Below, piece by piece: positions 1 to 8,104 of a stretch of DNA of 64,000 nucleotides. The stretch is from Vulcanimicrobiota bacterium (lineage in GTDB: Bacteria > Vulcanimicrobiota > Xenobia > Xenobiales > Xenobiaceae): assembly GCA_944322965.1 (NCBI GenBank), contig CALUQR010000005.1:1-64000 (forward strand). Reading direction: 5' to 3'. Every line of letters starts with the position of its first letter. Within the stretch, counting starts at the first letter, position 1. A program made the position numbers and the translations under genes. The notes beneath the pieces were generated by a model, which searched no databases, was not told the DNA's origin, and saw nothing but the letters and a program-made list of their open reading frames with translations.

Positions 1-77
1 GGGGGAGTGGCCTAGAGGCTTAGGGCGCTGGCCTGTCACGCCGGAGGTCGCGGGTTCGAATCCCGTCTCTCCCGCCA
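1..77 (+). tRNA. tRNA-Asp (GTC), copy 1
   Basis: A complete cloverleaf begins at the first base of the window. The acceptor arm GGGGGAG pairs with CTCTCCC (one G-U), the anticodon stem CTGGC/GCCGG encloses loop CTGTCAC with anticodon GTC, the T-arm carries GGTTCGAATCC, and the discriminator is G. The CCA tail is encoded. The sequence is identical over 77 nt to 221-297. Any promoter lies outside the window. Confidence 0.97.
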
Positions 78-102
78 TCCTTACTCTTTGACAACAGATT
101 AC

Positions 103-178
103 GCCGGGGTAGCTCAGCTGGTAGAGCATGCGACTGAAAATTGCAGTGTCCCCAGTTCGACTCTGGGCCTCGGCACCA
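103..178 (+). tRNA. tRNA-Phe (GAA)
   Basis: The acceptor arm GCCGGGG pairs with CCTCGGC (one G-U). The D-arm is AGCTCAGCTGGTAGAGC. The anticodon stem TGCGA/TTGCA encloses loop CTGAAAA, giving anticodon GAA. The T-loop is AGTTCGACT, the discriminator is A and CCA is encoded. It lies 25 nt after the first tRNA-Asp and is probably co-transcribed with both tRNA-Asp copies. Confidence 0.96.
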
Positions 179-200
179 TCTAGACTCTAAGTAGTCTAGA
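179..200 (+). other. 8-bp hairpin between tRNAs
   Basis: TCTAGACT and AGTCTAGA form a perfect 8-bp inverted repeat around a 6-nt loop, starting directly after the CCA of tRNA-Phe. There is no T-run behind it, so it is not a typical terminator. It may be a processing structure within the tRNA transcript; this is inference. Confidence 0.5.
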
Positions 201-220
201 GGGATAAGGGTTGTAGGCAT

Positions 221-297
221 GGGGGAGTGGCCTAGAGGCTTAGGGCGCTGGCCTGTCACGCCGGAGGTCGCGGGTTCGAATCCCGTCTCTCCCGCCA
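221..297 (+). tRNA. tRNA-Asp (GTC), copy 2
   Basis: This is an exact 77-nt duplicate of the tRNA at 1-77, with anticodon GTC and encoded CCA. It is the last gene of the cluster, and an intrinsic terminator starts 15 nt downstream. The perfect identity suggests recent duplication or gene conversion. Confidence 0.97.
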
Positions 298-312
298 AAG
301 ACCCACTTTCGA

Positions 313-341
313 TACCTGACTTAGTCGGGTATTTTTTTTTT
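313..341 (+). terminator. Intrinsic terminator of tRNA cluster
   Basis: TACCTGAC and GTCGGGTA form an 8-bp stem (one T-G pair) with loop TTA, followed by a run of ten T residues (332-341). This is a strong Rho-independent terminator placed right after the last tRNA. Confidence 0.92.
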
Positions 342-483
342 GTTCTGGGAGCGGGAGAGGGCGCGGAGGGGAGAGGCGGCTTGAGGGGAGGCAGGAGGGC
401 TCGAAAAGAGACAAGAAGAAAGGCCCTCCGGAACTGGACTGAGAGGGAGTCTCGGCCAAGATTAGCCACGGAGGGTTGAGTTT

Positions 484-858
484 GTGAGCTTAATGAGCGG
501 ATCCCAGAAGACGAGTAAACATATGCCGGTCGTAGAGGTGATGCGGCGGATCTTGAAGCGCCAGCAGGGCCCGATCACCGTCAAAGAGTTGACGGCCCAG
601 ATCGTCGATAGTTGGGGGCGCGATTTTCCGGTCAATCCCTACGAAGAGTGCTGCTTAGTCTATAAGTTGGCGGTGGGGATCCTCCATTGTCAGGAGAACT
701 TCGACAATCTGGCCACGGGCGGGCCCCTCTACATTGAGCGCGATCAGAAGGAGAGCGATCCTATTCTCCTCTCTCCGCGCATGTCTAGTCAGTTGCTCAA
801 TCCCCTAGCTGAGCAGATCGCCCAGATTAAACTCTTCTACCGCGATAACTTAGCCTAA
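484..858 (+). CDS. Small protein with winged-helix-like N-terminal region
   Basis: This is a 124-aa protein that I do not recognise with certainty. Residues about 15-45 (VVEVMRRILKRQQGPITVKEL) resemble the start of a HARE-HTH or other winged-helix domain, which would fit a role in transcription, but this rests on a faint pattern. There is no signal peptide and no membrane segment. The GTG at 484 is chosen because GGAGGG ends 8 nt before it; the ATG at 493 is too far from that site. Codon use (frequent TTA, CTC) matches the neighbours. It stands alone between the tRNA terminator and recA, with a TATAAT at 878-883 just after its stop. Confidence 0.72.
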   Translation: MSLMSGSQKTSKHMPVVEVMRRILKRQQGPITVKELTAQIVDSWGRDFPVNPYEECCLVYKLAVGILHCQENFDNLATGGPLYIERDQKESDPILLSPRMSSQLLNPLAEQIAQIKLFYRDNLA

Positions 859-1032
859 GTAGGGCTGGGGCGCGGTTTATAATTCTGTAATCAGAAGATC
901 ACTAAAGGTTAAAATTTTGCTTACAGCTGGGCCACCTTGGGGGGCCCAGTTGGCGGTATAAGTGGAGTGTGGGGGGCGCTCGGCTGGAGGGCTGGCCGCT
1001 CTCTAGGTTGGACGAGTGGAGAGGAAGAAGAG

Positions 1033-2058
1033 ATGGATAAGATTAAAGCGCTCGATGTAGCGGTTAGCCAGATAGAGAAGGCCTTCGGGAAGGGCTCCAT
1101 CATGAAGTTGGGGGAGGCGGGGGGCCGTTTTGAAGTGCCCGTCATCCCCACCGGGGCCATGTCCTTAGATTTGGCCTTAGGGATCGGAGGGGTGCCCCGG
1201 GGGCGCGTTACGGAGATCTACGGTCCGGAGTCTTCCGGTAAGACGACTCTGGCCCTGCAGATTATCGCCGAAGCTCAGAAGATGGGCGGCGTGGCGGCCT
1301 TTATCGACGTCGAGCACGCCCTCGATCCCGTCTACGCTCGCAATTTAGGGGTCAATATCGACGACCTCTACGTCTCCCAACCCGATACGGGCGAGCAGGG
1401 CTTAGAGATCGTGGAGATGTTAGTGCGCTCCAACGCGGTCGACGTCATAGTCGTAGACTCCGTGGCGGCCATGGTGCCCAAAGCGGAGATTGAGGGCGAT
1501 ATGGGCGACTCCCACGTCGGTCTCCAGGCCCGCCTCATGTCCCAGGCGCTGCGCAAGTTGACGGCGGTCATCTCCAAGTCGCGCACGGCGGTCATCTTTA
1601 TTAACCAGATCCGCGAAAAGATCGGGGTCATGTTTGGCAATCCGGAGACTACTCCGGGCGGCCGGGCTATGAAGTTCTACGCTTCGGTGCGCATGGACGT
1701 GCGCAAAGGGGACGCCATTAAGTCGGGAGCGGAGAATGTGGGCCATCGGGCTCGGGTCAAAGTGGTCAAGAATAAGTTGGCGCCGCCCTTTAAGAGCGCG
1801 GAGTTTGATATCCTCTTCGGACGGGGGATCTCCAGAGAGGGCAGTCTCATCGACGTAGGCGTAGAGCAAGGCTTAATTACTAAGTCGGGGGCCTACTACT
1901 CCTGGGGCGATATGCGCTTAGGCCAGGGCAAGGATAACGCCCGCATCTTCTTAGAGCAGAACCCCGAAGTGGCGGACGAGATCGACGAGCAGATCCGCCA
2001 GAAATTGAGCGGCGTCGCCCCGGAAGAGGGGACTGCGGCGCCTGGAGCAGAGGTCTAG
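1033..2058 (+). CDS. recA: Recombinase RecA
   Basis: RecA forms ATP-dependent filaments on single-stranded DNA, drives strand exchange and triggers the SOS response. This copy is 341 aa, close to the usual 340-355. Walker [10 protein letters not shown] is at residues 65-73, the [12 protein letters not shown]-binding loop region is present, and the core continues through [18 protein letters not shown] to the end. An upstream in-frame start at 937 would add 32 Gly/Trp-rich residues absent from RecA proteins. The ATG at 1033 follows AGAGGAAGAAG and gives the canonical start [25 protein letters not shown] at 878-883 is a possible -10 element without a good -35. I see no LexA-box palindrome. recX follows after 4 nt. 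Confidence 0.98.
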   Translation: MDKIKALDVAVSQIEKAFGKGSIMKLGEAGGRFEVPVIPTGAMSLDLALGIGGVPRGRVTEIYGPESSGKTTLALQIIAEAQKMGGVAAFIDVEHALDPVYARNLGVNIDDLYVSQPDTGEQGLEIVEMLVRSNAVDVIVVDSVAAMVPKAEIEGDMGDSHVGLQARLMSQALRKLTAVISKSRTAVIFINQIREKIGVMFGNPETTPGGRAMKFYASVRMDVRKGDAIKSGAENVGHRARVKVVKNKLAPPFKSAEFDILFGRGISREGSLIDVGVEQGLITKSGAYYSWGDMRLGQGKDNARIFLEQNPEVADEIDEQIRQKLSGVAPEEGTAAPGAEV

Positions 2059-2062
2059 CTTA

Positions 2063-2545
2063 GTGGCGGATTCCTGGGCTCGGGAGGAGGAACGCTCCTT
2101 CTTAGAGCGGGCTCTGCGCATTTTAACGGTCAGAGAGCACTCTGGCCAGGAGTTGAGGCAAAAACTCTTGGCTAAGGGGTGCTCTCCTCTTTTAGCGGAC
2201 CATTTGGTAGAGCGCTGTAGGGAGTGGGGCTACTTAGACGATAGGCGCTACGCGGAGCGCCTGTTGGCTTCCGCTGCTAGCCGCGGTTGGGGGCCTAAGC
2301 GCTTAGAGGCCGAGTTGCGGGCTAAAGGGGTGGAGCCCGGGATTTGGGAGGAGCTCTCAGCCCAGGGTCGCTCTAGAGAGGAAGAGGAAGCAGAATTTCG
2401 GGAGCGGGCCCTAGCTTTAGCCCAGCGCCAGCAGAGTAAGGGGCGCTCTCTGCCCTCTATCTACCGCTTCTTGGCAGCCAGGGGCTTTACCCCCTCCCAA
2501 ATAAGGGGGGCCTTAGAGGCTCTAGCTAGCGAATTTGACTCTTAG
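2063..2545 (+). CDS. recX: Regulatory protein RecX
   Basis: RecX binds RecA filaments and limits their activity. This 160-aa protein has the three-helix repeats typical of the family, including LRQKLLAKGC at about 29-38, WGYLDDRRYAERLL at about 53-66 and GPKRLEAELRAKGVE at about 73-87. The start is a GTG four nucleotides after the recA stop, so the pair is almost certainly translated from one transcript, the usual arrangement for recA-recX. The Shine-Dalgarno site is weak, which fits coupling to recA translation. The length is normal for the family. Confidence 0.93.
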   Translation: MADSWAREEERSFLERALRILTVREHSGQELRQKLLAKGCSPLLADHLVERCREWGYLDDRRYAERLLASAASRGWGPKRLEAELRAKGVEPGIWEELSAQGRSREEEEAEFRERALALAQRQQSKGRSLPSIYRFLAARGFTPSQIRGALEALASEFDS

Positions 2546-2653
2546 GAAGCAGGTTTCTTGGTCTAGATAGTACTAAAATAGGAGGGAAAGATCATCATTT
2601 GCATTTTGGCCTCTGGAGCTCAACCGAGAGAGGCTTAGAGATAGAGTAAGAGT

Positions 2654-4243
2654 ATGGGTATGCTAACCATTTTAGATCAAATAATGGTAATGGTAGCTAG
2701 CCTTTTGTTTTTGGCTATAGGCTGGATCATAGGGGTGCGCTTGGAGGTGCGTCGACAGCAGATCGCCCAGCGCACGGCGGATAAGATCCACCGCCAGGCG
2801 GAAGAGGCGGCTGCCGCCCTCAAAGATGAGAGCGCTCGGGAGGCTGAGGCTGCGGCGGCTAAGCTGCGGGCGGATACGGAGCGGGAGTTAGAGGAGTTGC
2901 GCTCCCTGCAGGAGGCGGCTAAAGAGACGCTCCAGCAGCGCCAGATCGAGGTTGAGAAGAAAGAAGCCCAACTCTTGGAGCGAGAGAAGGGGCTCAGTAC
3001 CCAGCTGGGCCACCTGCAGGCCAAGGAGGAAGGGCTCAACCAGTTGCAAGGTCAGTTGCATGAGCGGCAGCGCCTCTTGACGGAAGGGGAGGAGGGCTTG
3101 CGCCAGGCTCTCGAGCGCCAGGCCGGTTTGAGCGAGGCCGAGGCTAAGGCCGAACTCTTAGCGCGGGTAGAGCGCGAAAATCACCTCACTTTGGCTAGGC
3201 GCATTCGCCAGGCGGAACTGAACGCCAAAGAGGAGGCGGACGCCAAAGCCAGGCGCATTATCGCCATGGCCATCCAGAAATGGTCGGCCGAACAGGTCGT
3301 AGAGTCTACCCTCTCCGTCGTCAACTTGCCCTCCGACGAGATGAAGGGGCGCATTATCGGACGCGAGGGGCGCAATATTCGTCTTATCGAAAATTTGACC
3401 GGGGTCGATCTCATTATTGACGATACGCCCGAGGCGGTCTTGCTCTCCAGTTTCGATCCCATTAGGCGGGAGATCGCCCGCTTGACCTTAGAGAAGTTGG
3501 TGGCCGACGGGCGCATCCATCCCGCCAAGATCGAAGAGATGGTAACTAGCGCTAAGCGGGAGATGGAAGAGCGCATTATGGCCGAGGGCGACCGGGCGGC
3601 TCTAGAGGCGGGGGTGACAGGCTTGCGTCCGGAGCTCATTAAGTATCTGGGGCGGCTGCGTTTTCGCACCTCTTACGGGCAGAATATGCTCAGCCACTCC
3701 TTAGAGGTCAGCTTCTTAGCGGCTCGCATGGCTTCCGAGTTGGGCTTAGATACCCAGATCGCCGCCCGGGCCGGTCTCTTGCACGATGTGGGCAAGGCGG
3801 TGACCGCCGATGTGGAGGGGCCGCACGCCATCGTAGGCGGGCGCTTATGTGAGAAATACGGAGAGAATGAAGCCGTAGTCCACTGCGTCCAGGCCCACCA
3901 CGAAGATATAGAGCAGCGCACCTTGGAGGCGATGTTAGTGCAGGCCGCGGACGCCATTTCCGCCGCCCGCCCCGGAGCGCGGCGCGAGAATGTGGAGAAT
4001 TACATTAAGCGTTTAGAGAACTTAGAGCGCATCGCCGCTAGCTTTGAGGGCATCGAGCAGGTCTACGCCATCCAAGCCGGGCGCGAGGTGCGCGTCTTCG
4101 TCAATCCCAAAGTGGTGGGCGACTTAGAGGTGGCCCACTTAGCCAACCAGATTGCGGCCCGCATCGAAGAGGGCAGCCAATATCCGGGTATGGTCTTAGT
4201 TACCGTAGTGCGCGAGAATCGCCAGCAGGCTTGCGCCCAGTGA
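2654..4243 (+). CDS. rny: Ribonuclease Y
   Basis: RNase Y is a membrane-anchored endoribonuclease that starts mRNA decay. The 529-aa sequence shows the full family layout: an N-terminal membrane helix (about 8-30), a long Glu/Ala/Arg-rich coiled coil (about 35-200), a KH domain with GRIIGREGRNIR at about 232-243, and an HD domain with GLLHDVGKAV near 373-382. Length is the family norm of about 520. The ATG at 2654 lies after a weak purine-rich site; an ATG two codons later is possible. It stands as its own unit after recX, with a 108-nt gap. RNase Y is common in Firmicutes and several deep lineages and absent from most Proteobacteria, so it bears on taxonomy. Confidence 0.96.
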   Translation: MGMLTILDQIMVMVASLLFLAIGWIIGVRLEVRRQQIAQRTADKIHRQAEEAAAALKDESAREAEAAAAKLRADTERELEELRSLQEAAKETLQQRQIEVEKKEAQLLEREKGLSTQLGHLQAKEEGLNQLQGQLHERQRLLTEGEEGLRQALERQAGLSEAEAKAELLARVERENHLTLARRIRQAELNAKEEADAKARRIIAMAIQKWSAEQVVESTLSVVNLPSDEMKGRIIGREGRNIRLIENLTGVDLIIDDTPEAVLLSSFDPIRREIARLTLEKLVADGRIHPAKIEEMVTSAKREMEERIMAEGDRAALEAGVTGLRPELIKYLGRLRFRTSYGQNMLSHSLEVSFLAARMASELGLDTQIAARAGLLHDVGKAVTADVEGPHAIVGGRLCEKYGENEAVVHCVQAHHEDIEQRTLEAMLVQAADAISAARPGARRENVENYIKRLENLERIAASFEGIEQVYAIQAGREVRVFVNPKVVGDLEVAHLANQIAARIEEGSQYPGMVLVTVVRENRQQACAQ

Positions 4244-4280
4244 GCCTCTCTAGGTAGAGGTCCATGAGAAGGAGGAGTAG

Positions 4281-5402
4281 ATGCGTATCTTCAAGGCCGG
4301 GCTCCTAATCTTAGCTCTAGTTATGGCTTTAGCTCTGCCCGCCGCCTCCCAGCAGGTGAGCGCGGTCCAAGAGTACCAGCAGGCTCGCACCTATGCCGCC
4401 AATCAGGATTGGGCCCAGGCTCTCAAATATCTAGAGCGGGCTTTGAGGATCGATCCTGGCTACGCCGACGCCCTCTATATGGCCGCTATCTGCTATATGG
4501 CCTTAGAGGAGTATCCGAAGGCCCAGCCCCTCTTAAAGAGGCTGACCGGTCTGCGCCCCCAATTTATAGAGGGCTGGGGGATGCTTAGCCAATGTTACGT
4601 CTCTATGGGCCAACTCGATAAGGCTCGGGAGGCGATCGGGGAGTTGAGCCGCGCTCCGGGCGGGGGTCCGGAGTCGCGCTATATGGCTGGGGTCTTAGCC
4701 TGGATTGAGGGGGACTTAGAGAAGGCGGAGTTAGAGTGGCGCGAGGCGGTGCGTTTGCGCCCAGATATGGCCAAAGGCCACTACAATTTGGGGATCTTAT
4801 TGCGGGCTAAGGGGGATAAGGTGCGGGCCAACGCGGAATTGAGCGACGCTTTGCGTTTAAATCCCGATAGCCCCCTCTACCGCTTCAGTTTGGGTATTTT
4901 GCAACTGGAGATGGGCAATAAGTTGGGAGGGACGGCCAATTTAGATAAGGTCAGGGCCCAGATGGAGCGCCCCGATTTGAGCGCCGCCGCTTTAGCCTAT
5001 CAGATGTGGCTCAATAAGCGCTACGAGGCGGCCGCCCAAGCGGCCGCCCGGGCCTACGAGAAGAATCCGGAGCTCTTAGAGGCTTATCTCATCCGCGGCC
5101 GCTCCTTAATGGCTCTTAAAAAACGCGCGGAGGCCAAAGAGATGTTTACTAAAGCCCTGCAGCTAGACAAGAATACTAAGGAAGCGGAGCGGGCCTTAGC
5201 GGAGATTGAGCGCCAAGAGGCGGAGCTTAAAGCCGCTCAAGCTAAGGCCGCGGCGGAGAAGGCGGCCGCTGAAAAGGCCGCGGCTGAAAAAGCGGCTGTG
5301 GAGAAGGCTAACGCCGCCCAGGGGACGCCAGAGGGCGGAGAGTCTCAGTCGGCCGCTGAAGAGGCCCAGGAGCCCGCCCCGGCCCAGGAGAGCGCTCCGT
5401 GA
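4281..5402 (+). CDS. Secreted TPR-repeat protein with Ala/Glu/Lys-rich tail
   Basis: A 373-aa exported protein. A signal peptide occupies about 1-24 (ending AAS-Q). Tetratricopeptide repeats follow from about 29 to 310; recognisable units include WAQALKYLERALRIDPGYADA, AELEWREAVRLRPDMAKGHYNL and AEAKEMFTKALQLDKNTKEA. The last 60 residues are a low-complexity tail of repeated AAEKA units and then Glu/Pro/Ala, which could span the cell wall or periplasm. AAGGAGGAG gives a strong ribosome site before the ATG at 4281. Its stop overlaps the next start in GTGA, so the two genes are translationally coupled. The partner protein is unknown. Confidence 0.88.
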   Translation: MRIFKAGLLILALVMALALPAASQQVSAVQEYQQARTYAANQDWAQALKYLERALRIDPGYADALYMAAICYMALEEYPKAQPLLKRLTGLRPQFIEGWGMLSQCYVSMGQLDKAREAIGELSRAPGGGPESRYMAGVLAWIEGDLEKAELEWREAVRLRPDMAKGHYNLGILLRAKGDKVRANAELSDALRLNPDSPLYRFSLGILQLEMGNKLGGTANLDKVRAQMERPDLSAAALAYQMWLNKRYEAAAQAAARAYEKNPELLEAYLIRGRSLMALKKRAEAKEMFTKALQLDKNTKEAERALAEIERQEAELKAAQAKAAAEKAAAEKAAAEKAAVEKANAAQGTPEGGESQSAAEEAQEPAPAQESAP

Positions 5403-5806
5403 ATTACCCTTTAGAAGAGCGGACGACCTTGGCCCAGTTGCGCCAGAAGGTGATAGCCTTTCGCGACGCTAGGGATTGGAAGAAGTTCCATAACCCTAAA
5501 GATCTAGCCATCGCCCTCAGCGTAGAGTGCGCCGAATTTTTAGAGCTCTGTCGCTTTAAGGAGAATGGGGAGATAGCCGCCGAGGTCCAGGGGGGAGAGC
5601 GCCAATACGCCTACGAGTTAGCCGATATCTTCTCTTACCTTTTGACCTTAGCCGACGCTTTGGAGATCGACTTAGCCCAAGCCCTTTTAGAGAAGATGGC
5701 TATTAATGAAGAGCACTACCCCGTCGAGCAGGCTAAGGGGCGCAAAGTTAAGTATACCCAGCTGGCGGCGGAGAGGGCCGCCCGCCAGTCTCCCCAGGGA
5801 GATTAG
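5399..5806 (+). CDS. MazG-like nucleotide pyrophosphohydrolase
   Basis: A 135-aa member of the all-alpha NTP pyrophosphatase group (MazG-like, closest in feel to the dCTP pyrophosphatase type), which cleaves NTP to NMP plus pyrophosphate and cleans the nucleotide pool. The two metal-binding helices are visible: ECAEFLEL near 37-44 and YELADIFSYLL near 64-74, with Glu and Asp spaced as expected. The family core FRDARDWKKFHNPKDLAIAL precedes them. The GTG start overlaps the TPR stop by 4 nt. The 3' end overlaps the convergent lytic transglycosylase gene by 4 nt. Substrate cannot be told from sequence. Confidence 0.9.
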   Translation: MNYPLEERTTLAQLRQKVIAFRDARDWKKFHNPKDLAIALSVECAEFLELCRFKENGEIAAEVQGGERQYAYELADIFSYLLTLADALEIDLAQALLEKMAINEEHYPVEQAKGRKVKYTQLAAERAARQSPQGD

Positions 5807-6783
5807 ATCAACTTCACTTGGTGGTGGGCGGGTACCGACTTATTGTAGAGCTTTAAGACTTTGAGCGGGTAGTTAGCTACTTCCCGGTACTTATTGGCCG
5901 CGCCCCGGCCGAAGATCTCTCGGCAGGCTAAGTAGAGAGGCGTATTTTGAGGGTTACTGGAGTCGCCCACCAGGTTAGACCACTCTCTAGGATCTAAGCC
6001 GCGATCGCTAGCTACGGCCATAGCCCGCAAGATAGTGCCGCCGCCCCCGTTGTAAGCGGCTAACATCAAATGCCAATATTGCTCCACGCTGGGCTCGCCC
6101 CAACTCTGGTAGGCGGCGTCTACCTTTTGAGCGTAGAGGCAGCGCTCGGGCGGCAGGCCCATCAATTTGTGATAGGCGCCCGGATAGAGGACGACTTGGG
6201 CCTTCTCGGCTAAGACTTTGACCCCCGCCGGAATGGCGCGCTGCGGGTCGCGGCTAGAGGACCAATCGAGTCCGAAGCGGCGCGCCGTCTCTGGCGTCAA
6301 TTGGGCGATCCCCATGGCCCCCGTATAACTGACCGCTAAGGGATCGAAGCCGCTCTCGCAGGCCAAGAGAGATTTGAGTAAGAGGGGATGGAGGGGTACC
6401 TTGTCGCTATGGGGCCAAGCGTCCGTAGCTTTAAAGATCGCGGCGTTATACTTATTTTCGCGTACCCCGTAGCCCCATTCGGTAACTATGTCTTGGGGTC
6501 CAGCGGCCGCCGGGACGCTAAAAGCGGGCGGCAAGGGCGGGGTCTGAGGCTCTAAGAGGGGCAGGTTCTCGGCGGGCAGGGCCTCCGTCTCCTGGATAAA
6601 GGGCTCGATAGCGGGCGGAGTCGTCTCTGGGGCGGGCCAGACATCTTCGATCTTAAAGAGCGGAGAGGAGATGTAGAGGTCGTCTAGCGACTCTCTGGCT
6701 TCCACAGCCCCCGGGACCGCCAGGGCGGCTAGGGCCAAGAGTAAAGTACTAGTCGCTACTCGCCAATTACTAACTACGCTCAT
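5803..6783 (-). CDS. Lytic transglycosylase (SLT domain)
   Basis: This exported enzyme probably cleaves peptidoglycan to 1,6-anhydro-muropeptides during wall remodelling. A signal peptide is followed by a Pro-rich stretch to about residue 110, then a goose-lysozyme-like SLT domain. The catalytic Glu lies in LLACESGFDPLAVS, followed by GAMGIAQLTPETA; further along comes YNGGGGTILR, a typical SLT motif 3. The ATG at 6783 is preferred over a GTG at 6798 because GGTGGAG sits at the right distance upstream; this gives 326 aa and a clean signal peptide. It converges with the MazG-like gene. Family assignment is firm; the exact class within the transglycosylases is not. Confidence 0.92.
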   Translation of the reverse strand: MSVVSNWRVATSTLLLALAALAVPGAVEARESLDDLYISSPLFKIEDVWPAPETTPPAIEPFIQETEALPAENLPLLEPQTPPLPPAFSVPAAAGPQDIVTEWGYGVRENKYNAAIFKATDAWPHSDKVPLHPLLLKSLLACESGFDPLAVSYTGAMGIAQLTPETARRFGLDWSSSRDPQRAIPAGVKVLAEKAQVVLYPGAYHKLMGLPPERCLYAQKVDAAYQSWGEPSVEQYWHLMLAAYNGGGGTILRAMAVASDRGLDPREWSNLVGDSSNPQNTPLYLACREIFGRGAANKYREVANYPLKVLKLYNKSVPAHHQVKLI

Positions 6784-6914
6784 TAAAATATACTCCACCT
6801 AAATTGGGCCAACGGGGAGCTGGCTTCTTCCCTGGCCTCCCCCTTCCTTCGCCGCAAAAGTTAACAGAAGTTAACTAAAGGTTCAATCGGTACCTTTCCC
6901 GCCCTATTTAACCC

Positions 6915-6943
6915 TTGACAATCTGCTAATGAAAAACTATTAT
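6915..6943 (+). promoter_or_regulatory. Sigma-70-type promoter with palindromic operator-like site
   Basis: TTGACA (6915-6920), a 17-nt spacer and TATTAT (6938-6943) form a near-consensus promoter before the MerC-like gene. TGAAAA-N4-TTATCA, an inverted repeat resembling Fur/Zur-type boxes, spans 6930-6945 and covers the -10 element, so a repressor bound there would block transcription. The promoter is seen in sequence; the regulator is inference. Confidence 0.7.
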
Positions 6944-6970
6944 CATTTAGCTTTAGAGATTGAGAAAGGG

Positions 6971-7450
6971 ATGGGGGCGCAAGAGATGATGAGTGAGAAG
7001 AGAGTAGAAACCCGGAAGAGGGCTCCGTTACGCGGTTTAGATTTATTGGGGGTCGTCTTATCGACGGCTTGCCTTATCCATTGCACTATCTTGCCCCTCT
7101 TTTTGGCGCTCTTGCCCTTCTTGGGGAGCCATTTCCATTTAGATGAGAAGTGGCATTTCTATATGACGGCCCTTATCGTCCCCGTGGCTTGCGTAGCCTT
7201 AGTGACCGGTTGGATGCGTCACCGTCAGGCTCTAGTTATTATCTTAGGGAGCGTGGCCTTAGCTATGATCTTAGGGGCCCATCCCTTGCACGACCTTTTG
7301 GGCCACTGGGGCGCGGAGATCGTAGGCGCTCTGGGCGGCTGTATACTCATTGGGGCCCACCTCTTTAACCACCATTACTTACATCAGACGGCGGGTTGCT
7401 GTGCGGCTTGCTCCTCCCACTCGGGCGAGGTAGCCCCCAAGGCGGCCTGA
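6971..7450 (+). CDS. MerC-domain membrane protein
   Basis: A small inner-membrane protein of the MerC type, a family first known for mercury uptake but spread widely without mer operons. Four hydrophobic helices are visible, with the hallmark STACLIHCTILPLFL (Cys-Leu-Ile-His-Cys plus Pro) in the first. His-rich loops (GSHFHLDEKWHFY; HLFNHHYLHQ) and a C-terminal GCCAACSSH cluster point to metal handling. An ATG at 6929 would lie inside the promoter, so translation should start at 6971, 6986 or 6989; the conserved core begins later in any case. A strong hairpin terminator follows at 7501. No merR, merT or merA is nearby, so mercury resistance itself is not supported. Confidence 0.85.
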   Translation: MGAQEMMSEKRVETRKRAPLRGLDLLGVVLSTACLIHCTILPLFLALLPFLGSHFHLDEKWHFYMTALIVPVACVALVTGWMRHRQALVIILGSVALAMILGAHPLHDLLGHWGAEIVGALGGCILIGAHLFNHHYLHQTAGCCAACSSHSGEVAPKAA

Positions 7451-7500
7451 AAGGGTAAGGATGAGGGGGAGGAGAGGGGGGCTTAGAGAGTTAAAATTTT

Positions 7501-7535
7501 AGGGAGCCTCTCTCTTAGGAGAGGGGCTCCCTTTA
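7501..7535 (+). terminator. Intrinsic terminator after MerC-like gene
   Basis: A 14-bp stem (AGGGAGCCTCTCTC with GAGAGGGGCTCCCT, one T-G pair) closes a TTAG loop. It is followed by a short TTTAGTT tail and preceded by AAAATTTT, so it may work in both directions. Confidence 0.75.
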
Positions 7536-7558
7536 GTTATCTGGCCCTTTGGGGCTAA

Positions 7559-8104
7559 GTGAGAAGAAAGTGGGATTTAATTTTGCGAGGTAGACTTTTA
7601 CTGCTGTGCGCTTTAGTTTTCAGCCTCTCTTGGTTGAGCGGTTTAGCTTGGGGAGGGGAGGTAGAGTATAAGGATTACTACAACGAGCGCTTTGGCTTTA
7701 GCTTCCAGTACCCTAAGGAGCTGCGCCCCCAAGCGCCCCCCGCTAACGGCGATGGGCGGACCTTTAGTTCTAAGCGCTCGCCCTTAGTAGTGAGCGGCTG
7801 GGGCCAACATAATATCTTGGGCCAAGGGCTAGTAGAGGCCAGTCAGGGCTACATCCCCACCCAGGCCCAGCGGTGGATCGTCTCGCCCTTAGGGGACTGC
7901 CAAGAGGATATAACTTGGCGCTGGCAAGAGGGCGAGCGCTGCGGTTGGGTGCGCATGTTGGCCGTCCGCCCGCCCGCTTCGGCCCCCCTCTTTATTACTC
8001 TCACCTGCGAGTACCCTAAGAGCGCGGCCCCCCAAGTAGAAAAGCTGACCGAGCAGATCGTCAACTCTCTGCGTTGGTCAGCTCCTAAAGGGAGTGGGGA
8101 CTAA
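7559..8104 (+). CDS. Secreted protein of unknown function
   Basis: A 181-aa protein with a signal peptide (about 1-32, hydrophobic core LLLLCALVFSLSWLSGLAW). The mature part begins VEYKDYYNERFGFSFQYPKEL, a pattern shared by many exported PsbP-like or DUF1795-like domains, and ends with a helix of the form VEKLTEQIVNSL. Two Cys pairs might form disulfides. The start is a GTG at 7559, with no clear ribosome site, so an internal start is possible. It converges with the Met/Gly-rich gene, and their stops overlap by 4 nt. No function is assigned. Confidence 0.75.
   Translation: MRRKWDLILRGRLLLLCALVFSLSWLSGLAWGGEVEYKDYYNERFGFSFQYPKELRPQAPPANGDGRTFSSKRSPLVVSGWGQHNILGQGLVEASQGYIPTQAQRWIVSPLGDCQEDITWRWQEGERCGWVRMLAVRPPASAPLFITLTCEYPKSAAPQVEKLTEQIVNSLRWSAPKGSGD

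Noticed and set aside
1-297. Duplicate tRNA-Asp as attL/attR of an integrated element
   Set aside because: Only 143 bp lie between the copies and they hold a tRNA-Phe; there is no integrase.
937-1032. N-terminal extension of RecA from position 937
   Set aside because: The extra 32 residues are Gly/Trp-rich and unlike any RecA; the ATG at 1033 has a good ribosome site and the canonical first residues.
841-1032. LexA box before recA
   Set aside because: No GAAC-N4-GTTC or CTGT-N8-ACAG type palindrome is visible in this stretch.
6929-6970. MerC-like start at 6929
   Set aside because: That ATG lies between the -35 and -10 elements of a near-consensus promoter and has no ribosome site.
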